DNA of 20,322 nucleotides from positions 2,863 through 23,184 of IMG/VR virus record IMGVR_UViG_3300030102_004162. One strand, given 5' to 3'. This document shows positions 6,791 through 14,622 of the stretch, in pieces. The notes under the pieces are model-generated. The model was given only the letters and a program-made list of their open reading frames with translations, did not search any database and was not told where the DNA came from. Numbering within the stretch: the first letter of the stretch is position 1; every line of letters begins with the position of its first letter. The stretch is from a virus. Made by a program: the position numbers and the translations under genes.

Positions 6791-6798
6791 CTACCAGT

Positions 6799-6827
6799 AA
6801 TGTATCACGCTTTGGTAGATGTGTCAA
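6799..6827 (-). promoter_or_regulatory. Sigma70-like promoter for the ssDNA-binding protein gene
   Basis: On the minus strand a perfect -35 TTGACA (6822-6827), a 17-bp spacer and -10 TACATT (6799-6804). The -10 sits in GTGATACATTA, nearly the same string as at the helicase promoter. It overlaps the last codons of the upstream 84-aa gene. The start should fall near 6792. Confidence 0.78.
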
Positions 6828-7059
6828 GCGAAAATTCAAACTTTTTTACGTCACCCTGAACGGTGCCCCAGTTAAAAATTCGAAATCCCGCATTATCAAT
6901 GTCCCAGACTAGCTCGTTCCCTTCTTTCAAAGTTCGCTTCTTGCCTGTTCCCTTGACATGCTCCTCAAGCCAATCCGCTGGCATCTCTGAAGTTCGTACA
7001 AAACGAATCTCCCTAGACGAACCGTCTTTCTTGGTGTAAGTTGCTTGATAACCAATCAT
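6805..7059 (-). CDS. Small SH3-barrel-like phage protein (WYL_2/DUF2693-like)
   Basis: 84 residues rich in beta-forming segments: YQATYTKKDGSSREIRFV at the N-terminus, a short basic turn GTGKKRTLKEG, then ELVWDIDNAGFRIFNWGTV. The pattern of a KKDG turn, a VWD strand and an aromatic FRxFNW strand resembles the small proteins of T4-like phages grouped as WYL_2 (Sm-like SH3 beta-barrel, formerly DUF2693), whose molecular role is not established. The ATG overlaps the stop of the tubulin-like gene as ATGA, so translation is coupled. Its 3' end carries the promoter of the next gene. Family call is from memory of the pattern and is moderately sure. Confidence 0.75.
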   Translation of the reverse strand: MIGYQATYTKKDGSSREIRFVRTSEMPADWLEEHVKGTGKKRTLKEGNELVWDIDNAGFRIFNWGTVQGDVKKFEFSLDTSTKA

Positions 7060-7892
7060 AATGTAACCCCCTGAATATGTGGTGTGTGATAAGAAGAGAA
7101 AATAAAATTATCATCGTAGTCGGATGAATAGATGGCGAATGAGGATCTTGAATCAGGCTCTCTCATCTCTTCAACTTGATTGCTGATCGTCTTCAGCAAT
7201 TTTCCACTAGACGTTAAGTCTTCCCTCTTCAGAAGATAAAAGTAACATTTTTCTCTCACATTGTCAATAGAAAAAAGCTTTTTTTCTTCCCCACTTTCAA
7301 AATCAACAATCCCAATCGTTGAAATTCTACATGTGTCCTTGATTTCATTTATCTTGCCTATGACTGGCTCTGAGTTTTTTAGCACGTTTAACATGTGTAT
7401 GACGTTGACTATCATTTGATTTAGAACATCATAATACCCGATAATTGGTAAATCACCTACAACATCCTCTACTACATCGTTGTCTACGATTATCATTCTT
7501 TCAAATACTGCTGAGCGTGCATATTCTTGGAACACACCAAAACAAACATTGTGCATCTTTTCTTTTATATCTGTTAACCTGTCTAAATTTGGCTTTATGT
7601 ACAAGACAGTGATTTTACAATCTTTAATTTGATTCAAAATTTTTAATGAAGCGCCCGCGATCCTAGAAGCCCCGCAAACAATAAACAAAACTTCTTCATC
7701 AATGGATTTGAAAAACTTTTTTAAATTTGGCGCTCTTGCTTCGTATTCCTCTGGGTGGTCGCACTTAGGAAACTTATATGACCTATCGCCGCTTTCAATC
7801 TCATCGTCTATCATATAGCAGTCATATTGCGGATAGTTTGATAGTTCTTTTGCGATGGTGCAGCCTGCTTTTCCTAGCCCAATAACGTTCAT
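7056..7892 (-). CDS. Divergent tubulin/FtsZ-like GTPase (candidate)
   Basis: 278 residues, shorter than FtsZ (~350-400 aa). Features line up in order with the tubulin/FtsZ GTPase fold: strand and phosphate loop NVIGLGKAGCTIAKEL (2-17), close to the tubulin T1 pattern GQAGCQIG; a glycine loop CGASRIAGAS (73-82) where the signature GGGTGSG is expected; then TVLYIKPN (95-102), an amphipathic helix, and ERMIIVDNDVVEDV (131-144), which resembles FtsZ IVIPNDRLL; a long helix H7 (about 153-172); and INEIKD (181-186) in the place of the T7 loop that carries catalytic Asp in FtsZ. The C-terminal part is short. The ATG overlaps the preceding stop by one base. If real, it could form filaments positioning phage DNA or factories, as PhuZ does, but the degenerate glycine loop leaves GTPase activity uncertain. 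An NAD-binding Rossmann protein is the main alternative. Confidence 0.6.
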   Translation of the reverse strand: MNVIGLGKAGCTIAKELSNYPQYDCYMIDDEIESGDRSYKFPKCDHPEEYEARAPNLKKFFKSIDEEVLFIVCGASRIAGASLKILNQIKDCKITVLYIKPNLDRLTDIKEKMHNVCFGVFQEYARSAVFERMIIVDNDVVEDVVGDLPIIGYYDVLNQMIVNVIHMLNVLKNSEPVIGKINEIKDTCRISTIGIVDFESGEEKKLFSIDNVREKCYFYLLKREDLTSSGKLLKTISNQVEEMREPDSRSSFAIYSSDYDDNFIFSSYHTPHIQGVTL

Positions 7893-8962
7893 TAAGCCCT
7901 CAAGATAGGCGTTACTGCCTCTAAAGCTTTTTTATTAGTTGCTTCGATAGTCTCTATCTTGCCCCTTAACTTATCACGTTGTTTCTCATCTTGCAAGTCA
8001 GAAATCTTTTTTTCTATCTTTTTAGAAGTTCTGGTCTTGTGCTCTTCAAGCCCCTCTTCATAATTAAATAATACTTTTTGCAACATGTCTTTTGCAGGCA
8101 TGTAGCCCGCCGACTCCAGCGTCAGCGCCAACCCTCGAATGCCCTTTGCTAATTTTGCAAGTGATATTTCGCCGGTCATTCCACCGTGAGAGCTTAAGTC
8201 TGAATGTATCTTTACGTCGCCATCTTTTGTCACATACCTTGCCAAATCAATAAGAAAGTTTTTTGGACTCGTAGAGACTATTTCGAGATCAACTCCTTTT
8301 CTCATCCTGCTTGAAACAAGCTTGCCATCTTTGGTTCTTGCTATGATCCCTTCAGTTCCAATCGTGACCGGGAATATATCGCCAAGCGCCTTGTATAGTT
8401 TGCCCATGGTGTACCCTTTGAGACCCCGCTCGGGCGTATAACGAACCTTCATCCAATCAGAATACTTTGGGAATGTTACCACTGTGTCAACCTGCACAAG
8501 CAAGCCCGGATGAGCCTCAAGAATGACCATTAGCGGATCAGAGCCATCTTTAATGGTCTCGTATACATTAATCTCAGGCGTAACCATATCAGACTCTAAA
8601 AACTTCTTAAATAAGGAGCGATACTTAGTTTTTGTTGCGTTCTCTAGCTTTCTAACCTCTGTGTATCCTTTGGATGCCTCTTCGGGGAACGGCAACTCAA
8701 CTAGATAATCAACATCGCCGTAGATGACGCTCTCGCCGTCTTGCATGTCTTTCTGGGCATATGAAACGGAGCCGACAGGCTTCACTTCCCTAACAGGAAG
8801 CTCGCTATTTGACTCTAGCCAGCGATTAAAGTCAGAAATTACACGTCTATACACATCAAACGCCTTGATAACAAGGCTGGGAGTCAAATTTGAATCAGTC
8901 TTGGCTGATTTTAAGCCACCCTCAAAAATAAACCTGTTCCAGTTGCCAAAATAATCTTGCAT
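7892..8962 (-). CDS. Nucleotidyltransferase-fold protein (Pol beta superfamily, candidate)
   Basis: About 356 residues from the ATG at 8962. That start is preferred over GTG 8974 because GGAG lies 6 nt before it. The N-terminal half carries the nucleotidyltransferase pattern: VGSVSYAQ (Gly64-Ser65), then YGDVDYLVELP with the Asp83-x-Asp85 pair, and a third acid in LLVQVDTVV (Asp159), consistent with two-metal chemistry on a nucleotide. The C-terminal ~80 residues are a basic, Lys/Glu-rich helical region (KTRTSKKIEKKISDLQDEKQ) that may be a coiled coil or nucleic-acid contact. It lies between the polymerase (18 nt away) and the overlapping tubulin-like gene. Possible roles are tRNA/RNA end modification or protein nucleotidylation; the substrate cannot be told. 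The glycine-to-Asp spacing is longer than usual. Confidence 0.7.
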   Translation of the reverse strand: MQDYFGNWNRFIFEGGLKSAKTDSNLTPSLVIKAFDVYRRVISDFNRWLESNSELPVREVKPVGSVSYAQKDMQDGESVIYGDVDYLVELPFPEEASKGYTEVRKLENATKTKYRSLFKKFLESDMVTPEINVYETIKDGSDPLMVILEAHPGLLVQVDTVVTFPKYSDWMKVRYTPERGLKGYTMGKLYKALGDIFPVTIGTEGIIARTKDGKLVSSRMRKGVDLEIVSTSPKNFLIDLARYVTKDGDVKIHSDLSSHGGMTGEISLAKLAKGIRGLALTLESAGYMPAKDMLQKVLFNYEEGLEEHKTRTSKKIEKKISDLQDEKQRDKLRGKIETIEATNKKALEAVTPILRA

Positions 8963-8980
8963 GCCGTTCTCCACATATAA

Positions 8981-10153
8981 TTAGATGGTCAAGCCCGTTT
9001 TTACTCCAACCATGTACTTTCCAAACCTAGTATCACCAAAAGTTTGAACTGCTTTTCTGATAATCTCGCTATCTTCTTTAGCTACATCTAAAATTATCTC
9101 ATCGTGAATAATAAAAGCAATCCTTGACCTGCATCCACGAAGCATTTTATCTATTTTTATCGCCTGCTCTACTACCATGTCGGATGTTGTGCTTTGAATA
9201 AGGTAATTTAGAGCCCTTCTTTTATCAACAGCGATATTTCTTCCAAAAGGAGTCGAGACCGTGGTGCCATTCCAGTGTTTTTGCACAAGTTCTTGTCTAT
9301 TATATGCCCTTTCAAGTAAACGGTCACTAGAATCTGGATTATATAGCCAAGAAAAAAGACGTTTCTTAGCCTCTTCTCGCGAGCCTGTATTACCGAATAC
9401 GTTTACCTTATTCCACTCATGGATGTCCTCTACGGGCTGCTCAGAGCCTCCCAAGGCAAGTAGAGTTCTAAGTTCTGCACCGTTAAAGTCAAGGCTGATA
9501 AAACTGTCGTTGCTTGGTCGAATCGATTTGCGGTAATCTTTTGGCAATGTCAAGATTGGGAAGCCGCCCTTTTTTGTTGTCAGTCGCCCAGTCTTAGTTC
9601 CAAAAAGATTATATCTACAGTATGGACTTAGATGACGCAGCTTTTTAATATCTTGTCGAACTTTACTCTTGTGCATGCTGTTTCGCATATTAGACCAGTT
9701 TAAGTTTACTTTTTGTAGAGAAATTTTGTGCAAAAGCTTGGCGGCTCCCAACAGATGCTCATAGTTATCTGGCTTTTCATAACTCTCAAACACATGTTGA
9801 CATATTGCATTTTTTACAAAACAGTAGTCCTTTAAGAATCTTTCGGGAACCAAGTCATAGAAACAGTTATCCTCAAGAGAGACTTTTGCTTCGAAGATAG
9901 ATCTCATGAAAGCTTGCAATTTTTTATTTACAAACTTCCAGTCTTCTTTCAGATGATCAGGACAAGCGTCGTCAAGCCCACGCCCACAGTACAGATCAGC
10001 ATACTCAATATCGTATCCTTCCAAGTAGGAAGCATATGTCCATGTTCTTGTCCCTGAGAACCCATCTTTGATACGATCCTCGCCATATAGTAATGCTCCA
10101 TCATTATAAACACCCACGCACTCTTGTTTGCTGTCTAGGGTCTGGAAAAGCAC
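8981..10153 (-). CDS. Compact family A DNA polymerase
   Basis: Replicative polymerase of PolA type reduced to palm, fingers and a short thumb. Numbering the 394-aa frame from TTG 10165: a template-contact region GTKTGRLTTKKGGFPIL (189-205), motif A SLDFNGAELR (Asp226, Glu231), O-helix motif B with Arg263, Lys267, Phe271 and Tyr275 at the canonical four-residue spacing (the glycine after Phe replaced by Ser, and the one after Tyr by Asn), NYLIQSTTSDMV (320-331), and motif C IIHDEIILDV (His354-Asp355-Glu356). No DxE exonuclease motif is visible in the first 180 residues and no 5' nuclease domain is present, so proofreading must be absent or come from another gene. GTG 10153 is chosen because GAGG lies 6 nt upstream; TTG 10165 overlaps the upstream stop and has no clear ribosome-binding site. 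The enzyme family is certain. Confidence 0.92.
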   Translation of the reverse strand: MLFQTLDSKQECVGVYNDGALLYGEDRIKDGFSGTRTWTYASYLEGYDIEYADLYCGRGLDDACPDHLKEDWKFVNKKLQAFMRSIFEAKVSLEDNCFYDLVPERFLKDYCFVKNAICQHVFESYEKPDNYEHLLGAAKLLHKISLQKVNLNWSNMRNSMHKSKVRQDIKKLRHLSPYCRYNLFGTKTGRLTTKKGGFPILTLPKDYRKSIRPSNDSFISLDFNGAELRTLLALGGSEQPVEDIHEWNKVNVFGNTGSREEAKKRLFSWLYNPDSSDRLLERAYNRQELVQKHWNGTTVSTPFGRNIAVDKRRALNYLIQSTTSDMVVEQAIKIDKMLRGCRSRIAFIIHDEIILDVAKEDSEIIRKAVQTFGDTRFGKYMVGVKTGLTI

Positions 10154-10161
10154 CAAGCACC

Positions 10162-11478
10162 TCAATAAATGATTGTGTTCTCGGAGCGACCAAAGAGCTT
10201 AATTATATCCCTAACGTCGCTTGAGTCATATTTTCTTTCCGCTTCCAGAGACTCTGTTAGCTGATCAAACTGTGACGAGTTTGGCGTGCTTGCAAAACCT
10301 CTAAACTTGTAGTCAATATAACCCATTGCTCTCTCTAAGTCAAATGTTCTTTCAAGATCTAGTGCATTTCTTGTAATCTTTTGAACCTCGTTCTCGTCAT
10401 AGCCAAGGTATGTCTCCATAGACTTGAATTGAATATATACCTGAAGCCAGTAAGATGGTTCCCTAAAATCTTCGTCTCTGCTCTGAATGGTGTCTCTCGT
10501 AATCACTTTATAGTATGTACACCCATTTTTCTCATATGGTATCCTAGTCATGGGTTTATCGATTGCCACCTGATTATAGAGCCTTATCATATTATTTCTG
10601 AGAAGTTTAATGTCCATCTCTGACGCTTTCGTGTAGTACCTTTCAAAGAAAGAGTTTAGATCTGAATACTCTGGGTATCTCTTTTTGATATATTCTTGCA
10701 TTTGCGACGAACCAAGATTGGCAACAAGCCTCCAAGGAGCATTCTTGTCAACCCAAAAGCCATATTCAGCAGCAAGATTCTTGTGGATACCAAACCTCCT
10801 GTTGTCTATGAATAAGTTCTGCTTTTTTTCATCATCGCCATGGTCAAGCTCGCCTATCTCAACTGCAAGACCCGTGCTCAAAACTGATCCATATTTAGAA
10901 ATTAAGTAAGAAGATAAATTGAATGGCACAGACGGGAACAAGCCGATTCGAGCAAACTGCGCGAAGATATCTTTGAAGTCTTCAAAATTTTCAATATCGG
11001 CTATTTTGTTTCTGCCTATTAAATAATCCTGATAAAAAATATCAAAGATCTGCCTTATATGATTGTTGTAATTCTTTCCCACATTATCATAGGCTCTGCC
11101 AATCTGATAAGGTCCGATGTATAATTCCTCTGAGTCATCGGCATTTTTCAAAGAGAGACCGCCATCTTGAATTCGTAAAGTAGCGGTCTTCAGCAAATCT
11201 TTAAAAGCGTCCGCAACAAAATCAAAAGCGAAAAAAGGCTTTTTACTTTTGGAGGGGAGACGAGCGAAATATTCTTTATTGGGTAGAACTATGTTCTCGC
11301 TCGTATCTATTCTTCCGTAAAAAAGATTTTCATAAGTTTTAAAATCTTTTATCACAGCGTCCGATGGCATACTTGGGTCAGCCTCATAGGCATATAGATC
11401 GTATGCGATGCGCCGCAAAAACAAATCTGTAGAGCTAGAATCTGTGTTCTTTGCTATGAATTTTTTTCTAATAGACAT
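10162..11478 (-). CDS. Uncharacterised protein, probable virion component
   Basis: 438 residues, no recognised domain. It is rich in aromatic residues (many Tyr and Phe), mixed alpha/beta in appearance, with no signal peptide or membrane segment. Strong Shine-Dalgarno GGAGGTG precedes ATG 11478, twelve nt after the 926-aa gene stop. It follows the tail/baseplate genes, which suggests a baseplate, neck or capsid-associated role. Its stop falls inside the start region of the DNA polymerase gene, so it could equally belong with replication. Function cannot be assigned from sequence alone. Confidence 0.8.
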   Translation of the reverse strand: MSIRKKFIAKNTDSSSTDLFLRRIAYDLYAYEADPSMPSDAVIKDFKTYENLFYGRIDTSENIVLPNKEYFARLPSKSKKPFFAFDFVADAFKDLLKTATLRIQDGGLSLKNADDSEELYIGPYQIGRAYDNVGKNYNNHIRQIFDIFYQDYLIGRNKIADIENFEDFKDIFAQFARIGLFPSVPFNLSSYLISKYGSVLSTGLAVEIGELDHGDDEKKQNLFIDNRRFGIHKNLAAEYGFWVDKNAPWRLVANLGSSQMQEYIKKRYPEYSDLNSFFERYYTKASEMDIKLLRNNMIRLYNQVAIDKPMTRIPYEKNGCTYYKVITRDTIQSRDEDFREPSYWLQVYIQFKSMETYLGYDENEVQKITRNALDLERTFDLERAMGYIDYKFRGFASTPNSSQFDQLTESLEAERKYDSSDVRDIIKLFGRSENTIIY

Positions 11479-11489
11479 CGCACACCTCC

Positions 11490-14270
11490 TTAGCTGCTAA
11501 ACATGCTGAAGAAGCCCTTTGGTTCGGGCGTTTCACATTTGTTACCTTCTTCGTCTTGCGTTCCTCTGCCGCGACCACCGCCTCGATCTGCGCCACTGTT
11601 ATCGTAACGACAGTGAATCTTGGTCTCGTACTTGCCATCTTCCAGATACCCACCAACCTTTGTTATGATATGATAGCCACCCAAGCCCATAAGGAACGAG
11701 AATGACCCTCCAGATCCGTCCTCGTTGTACCCAGCGTCAGGCGAGCCAAGCCTATAGTCTGGGTCGGTATTGTAATTTAGACCCCTTGGCTCAATCCACA
11801 CATATTGACCCGGATAATAAAAGGGTGCGCCAAACGTTGTTATCTCTACTTCATAAACGGCAGATAATTGGTCAAACGGTGAGTATCCTCTATGCGACTG
11901 ATACCTTGCTTCTCTTAGGTATGGCGCGTTTGTTTTAGAGAACTTAGCGGTCTTTAGAATGCCCTTGCTTTCTCCAAAGCCAAAATGATGAATGCCTATA
12001 TGCTTATCATAATCTCTTCTGGTTGGGTATGACGAGGCATCAACTGCTGATTTTGATAGATATGATAACGATCCGTTTTCTAAATATACTACAAAGTAGT
12101 TATATAAGTTGTTTACATCAACGTCTGATTTTCTAAAGGTAAGAGGATCAAGTTCTGTAATCGCTTCAAAATCCACGGTAGAATATCTTATGTACGGATC
12201 TGTTTTCTCATTGCCAGATGGCGAATGGTTCTTCATCCACAAAACAAGAGGATCCTCATCGTCTGTGGTCGGCAAACTGATCGTTGCCGTTCTCAAAATA
12301 ACACGCTGTCTTTTGTCCTCGTCCTTGTTTAGCCATGGACTATTAAGAGCGTCCTGTGCAGCCATCTTGACCACATCTCTTACAAAATGAATCAACGGGT
12401 AGTTATCTCTTCTTGGCTTAATGACTTTTTGAAACCAAAAGTTTTTAAAAGTTTCAAACGATATTGGGACATCTGCTAAGCTCATGTTTATATCTTGCTG
12501 GTTGGGAATGGGGTTCTCTATGTTAATACTGCCTAGCAGTACCTTTATTCTATCGGTTATAGATGGATCCCATAGTGTTTCATTTTCACCTGACTTGATC
12601 GAAGCCATCGCGTTCTTTGCGCCCCACTCAACTAAGTCGCCCAGATAAAAATAATTAATCTTTACTGTCTCAGCGTTTTCTAGATCTAGCTCCTTGTCCA
12701 TGACCGTCTTCCAGTCATCAACAGGCTTCCCTCTAATGCCCTCCGTCAAAACAGTATTCGTAAGTTCAGAGGTTAATTGTTCTACTGTTGCCTGACTAGC
12801 AACCCCTGTACCCAGCATCTGTGGTGTTATAGCATAACCTATGTCTTCTTTTTTTTGTGCAAAGGCGCGCAATATTGATGCATCCACTTCAAGGCTAAAA
12901 AGCTTACCTTGTGTCATCAGCCACTGGGTAGCCAGCCTATATTGATAAGTTCTTAATATATCCTTGTATGCGGAAAGCGCTTCTTTGGCTCGCTTTTCTC
13001 CCTCATCGTCACAGCAAGCTTTTGCATAATTTATGAAATATTCAAAGGCTTGAATAATTTCTTGTGGACTTCCGTTAACCTGCCCTTTGAAAAAGGGATT
13101 GAACCCTCCAAGGCTCGCGCCTGCATAATTAGCCAGACCTTCAGGGAGCCACTGTGCAGAGGCACCATAGGCAACACCTATATCAGATTCAGTAAAGTTG
13201 GTAAGGTTTAGAACATCAGCTTTACTATCAGCGAGAATGCCCGCCAACCTTGCACGGTAGTCTAGCGTGAGCGTGAACGTGCCATCATCCTCAAAAGCAA
13301 AATCATGATCAATAAGGGTTAAAGCAAAAGAATAGTTTGCATTTTTGCCAACCTCTTTGAGCCTGTTGTCTGTGATTGATGATCCGCCCGCCGACATATC
13401 AGCCCATCCGACAACGGCTCTAATCTCAAACGCTGTTGGGTCATAAGAGTTTCGAGTCTCTGGCAGATCCCCCGGATCACAGCCAGCAGGAATTTCGATT
13501 CCAAACTTGCTTGGATCAAAAGTGTTTGTATCTGGTGGCGTATACCCAGATGACTTTTTCTTATCGGTTCCGTTTTTTAATCCTCTCGATCTATCAAACA
13601 GGTCTATGAACGCATACGGAGTCCCATCAGGCGCATATCTTACCCTGAGAAGTTCCGAGAAGTTCTGGAAAAACAGAACCATCTTTGCCTTAACGTCGCT
13701 CCTGACTGTTGCAGGGTTAGAGCCAATAAATTCATAATCAAAGGATTTAATACCCACGCCTGAATTGGTGGTTTGATCCAATATATTTCCGGGCGGCGGG
13801 ATTGCTTTATTGCCACCTCCATACGTCTTATATTGACCGGGCTGGTAATTTTCGTCGCCGGGTGCCTTATCTATTCGTGTTGGAAACTGTAGTTCTATTT
13901 CTTTGTCTAAAGATCCATCTTCATTGTACAACACTTTGAAAAGTCTTATCTTTGGGACAAAGTTAGAAATCTCATGCGGTTTCATCTCAATAAACTCAGT
14001 TGATCCTGAAACCATGGTCAGCTTGTTAATTATTCCAGCAGGCGGTCCTTTGATCTTGATTAACTTTTCATAGTTACCATACTTAAATCTGTTGGTTGTC
14101 AACTGCTCAGAAAGCCCTGCAAATGCACCAATATTATAAATCATGAATGATTGCATGACTGTGCGCTGTCGTGTGGCGCTTAGCTCATCAAAACCCGGCT
14201 CTTCAGATTCGGTTGCGTCCTGCTCTGCCTGAACCGCTGATGCGTTGATAGTTTCGTCACTTATAGGCAT
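11490..14270 (-). CDS. Large tail/baseplate structural protein (hub candidate)
   Basis: 926 residues, beta-rich, with no signal or membrane segments. Notable stretches: FTLTLDYRARLAGIL (about 335-349), a Gly/Asn/Pro-rich region at about 130-160, and a C-terminal domain with FYYPGQYVWIEP, FLMGLGGYHIITKV and ETKIHCRYDN, ending in a Gly/Arg-rich linker and FFSMFSS. The FxLxLDYRA and PGQY...GGYHIITKV patterns look like a large tail protein that packs against the tube. It lies right after the LysM gene, where myoviruses encode hub or spike proteins, so hub is the favoured guess. It starts at ATG 14270, four nt after the upstream stop, with GGAG upstream. No enzymatic motif seen. Confidence 0.75.
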   Translation of the reverse strand: MPISDETINASAVQAEQDATESEEPGFDELSATRQRTVMQSFMIYNIGAFAGLSEQLTTNRFKYGNYEKLIKIKGPPAGIINKLTMVSGSTEFIEMKPHEISNFVPKIRLFKVLYNEDGSLDKEIELQFPTRIDKAPGDENYQPGQYKTYGGGNKAIPPPGNILDQTTNSGVGIKSFDYEFIGSNPATVRSDVKAKMVLFFQNFSELLRVRYAPDGTPYAFIDLFDRSRGLKNGTDKKKSSGYTPPDTNTFDPSKFGIEIPAGCDPGDLPETRNSYDPTAFEIRAVVGWADMSAGGSSITDNRLKEVGKNANYSFALTLIDHDFAFEDDGTFTLTLDYRARLAGILADSKADVLNLTNFTESDIGVAYGASAQWLPEGLANYAGASLGGFNPFFKGQVNGSPQEIIQAFEYFINYAKACCDDEGEKRAKEALSAYKDILRTYQYRLATQWLMTQGKLFSLEVDASILRAFAQKKEDIGYAITPQMLGTGVASQATVEQLTSELTNTVLTEGIRGKPVDDWKTVMDKELDLENAETVKINYFYLGDLVEWGAKNAMASIKSGENETLWDPSITDRIKVLLGSINIENPIPNQQDINMSLADVPISFETFKNFWFQKVIKPRRDNYPLIHFVRDVVKMAAQDALNSPWLNKDEDKRQRVILRTATISLPTTDDEDPLVLWMKNHSPSGNEKTDPYIRYSTVDFEAITELDPLTFRKSDVDVNNLYNYFVVYLENGSLSYLSKSAVDASSYPTRRDYDKHIGIHHFGFGESKGILKTAKFSKTNAPYLREARYQSHRGYSPFDQLSAVYEVEITTFGAPFYYPGQYVWIEPRGLNYNTDPDYRLGSPDAGYNEDGSGGSFSFLMGLGGYHIITKVGGYLEDGKYETKIHCRYDNSGADRGGGRGRGTQDEEGNKCETPEPKGFFSMFSS

Positions 14271-14273
14271 TCT

Positions 14274-14612
14274 TTAGACTCCAAACATTTGCAAAACTCT
14301 ATCGATGGGCTGTGGGATTCTAATAGTGTCACCGACCTTTATCAGACCATCTGTGGGCTTTTGATTATACCAAGCAAGAACCCACCACAATTTTGCATCA
14401 CCATATTTTTGCTGCGCTAGTTTAGCATAATTATCGCCCAGTTTCCACACATATTTTTCTCTTATAAGTTGCGCCCTCTGAGCAGGCGTGATCTCTTTAA
14501 ACTTAGGGGTTGTATAATGCTTAATATTTGATACATCCCTTTTTTCAAAGTGCTCTTCATATAACTCTTCGCGATTAACTCTTCTTGATCTGTTGTCGTA
14601 TCTAATGCCCAT
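14274..14612 (-). CDS. LysM-domain baseplate protein (T4 gp53-like)
   Basis: 112 residues. The C-terminal half is a LysM-type module: YVWKLGDNYAKLAQQKYGD (54-72), KLWWVLAWYNQ, then GLIKVGDTIRIP (89-100), with the usual W/N/P pattern. In T4 gp53 and similar baseplate proteins this module holds the wedge to the central hub/tube rather than binding peptidoglycan in solution. The basic N-terminus is unstructured. ATG 14612 is chosen because it follows GGGGAAG and lies 10 nt after the previous stop; the frame is open further upstream, but that would overlap the preceding gene. It is shorter than T4 gp53 (196 aa). Confidence 0.85.
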   Translation of the reverse strand: MGIRYDNRSRRVNREELYEEHFEKRDVSNIKHYTTPKFKEITPAQRAQLIREKYVWKLGDNYAKLAQQKYGDAKLWWVLAWYNQKPTDGLIKVGDTIRIPQPIDRVLQMFGV

Positions 14613-14622
14613 ATTGCTTCCC

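Noticed and set aside
7255-7275. TTGACA on the minus strand within the tubulin-like gene
   Set aside because: Inside coding sequence and the hexamer 17 bp on (TACTTT) is a poor -10 match.
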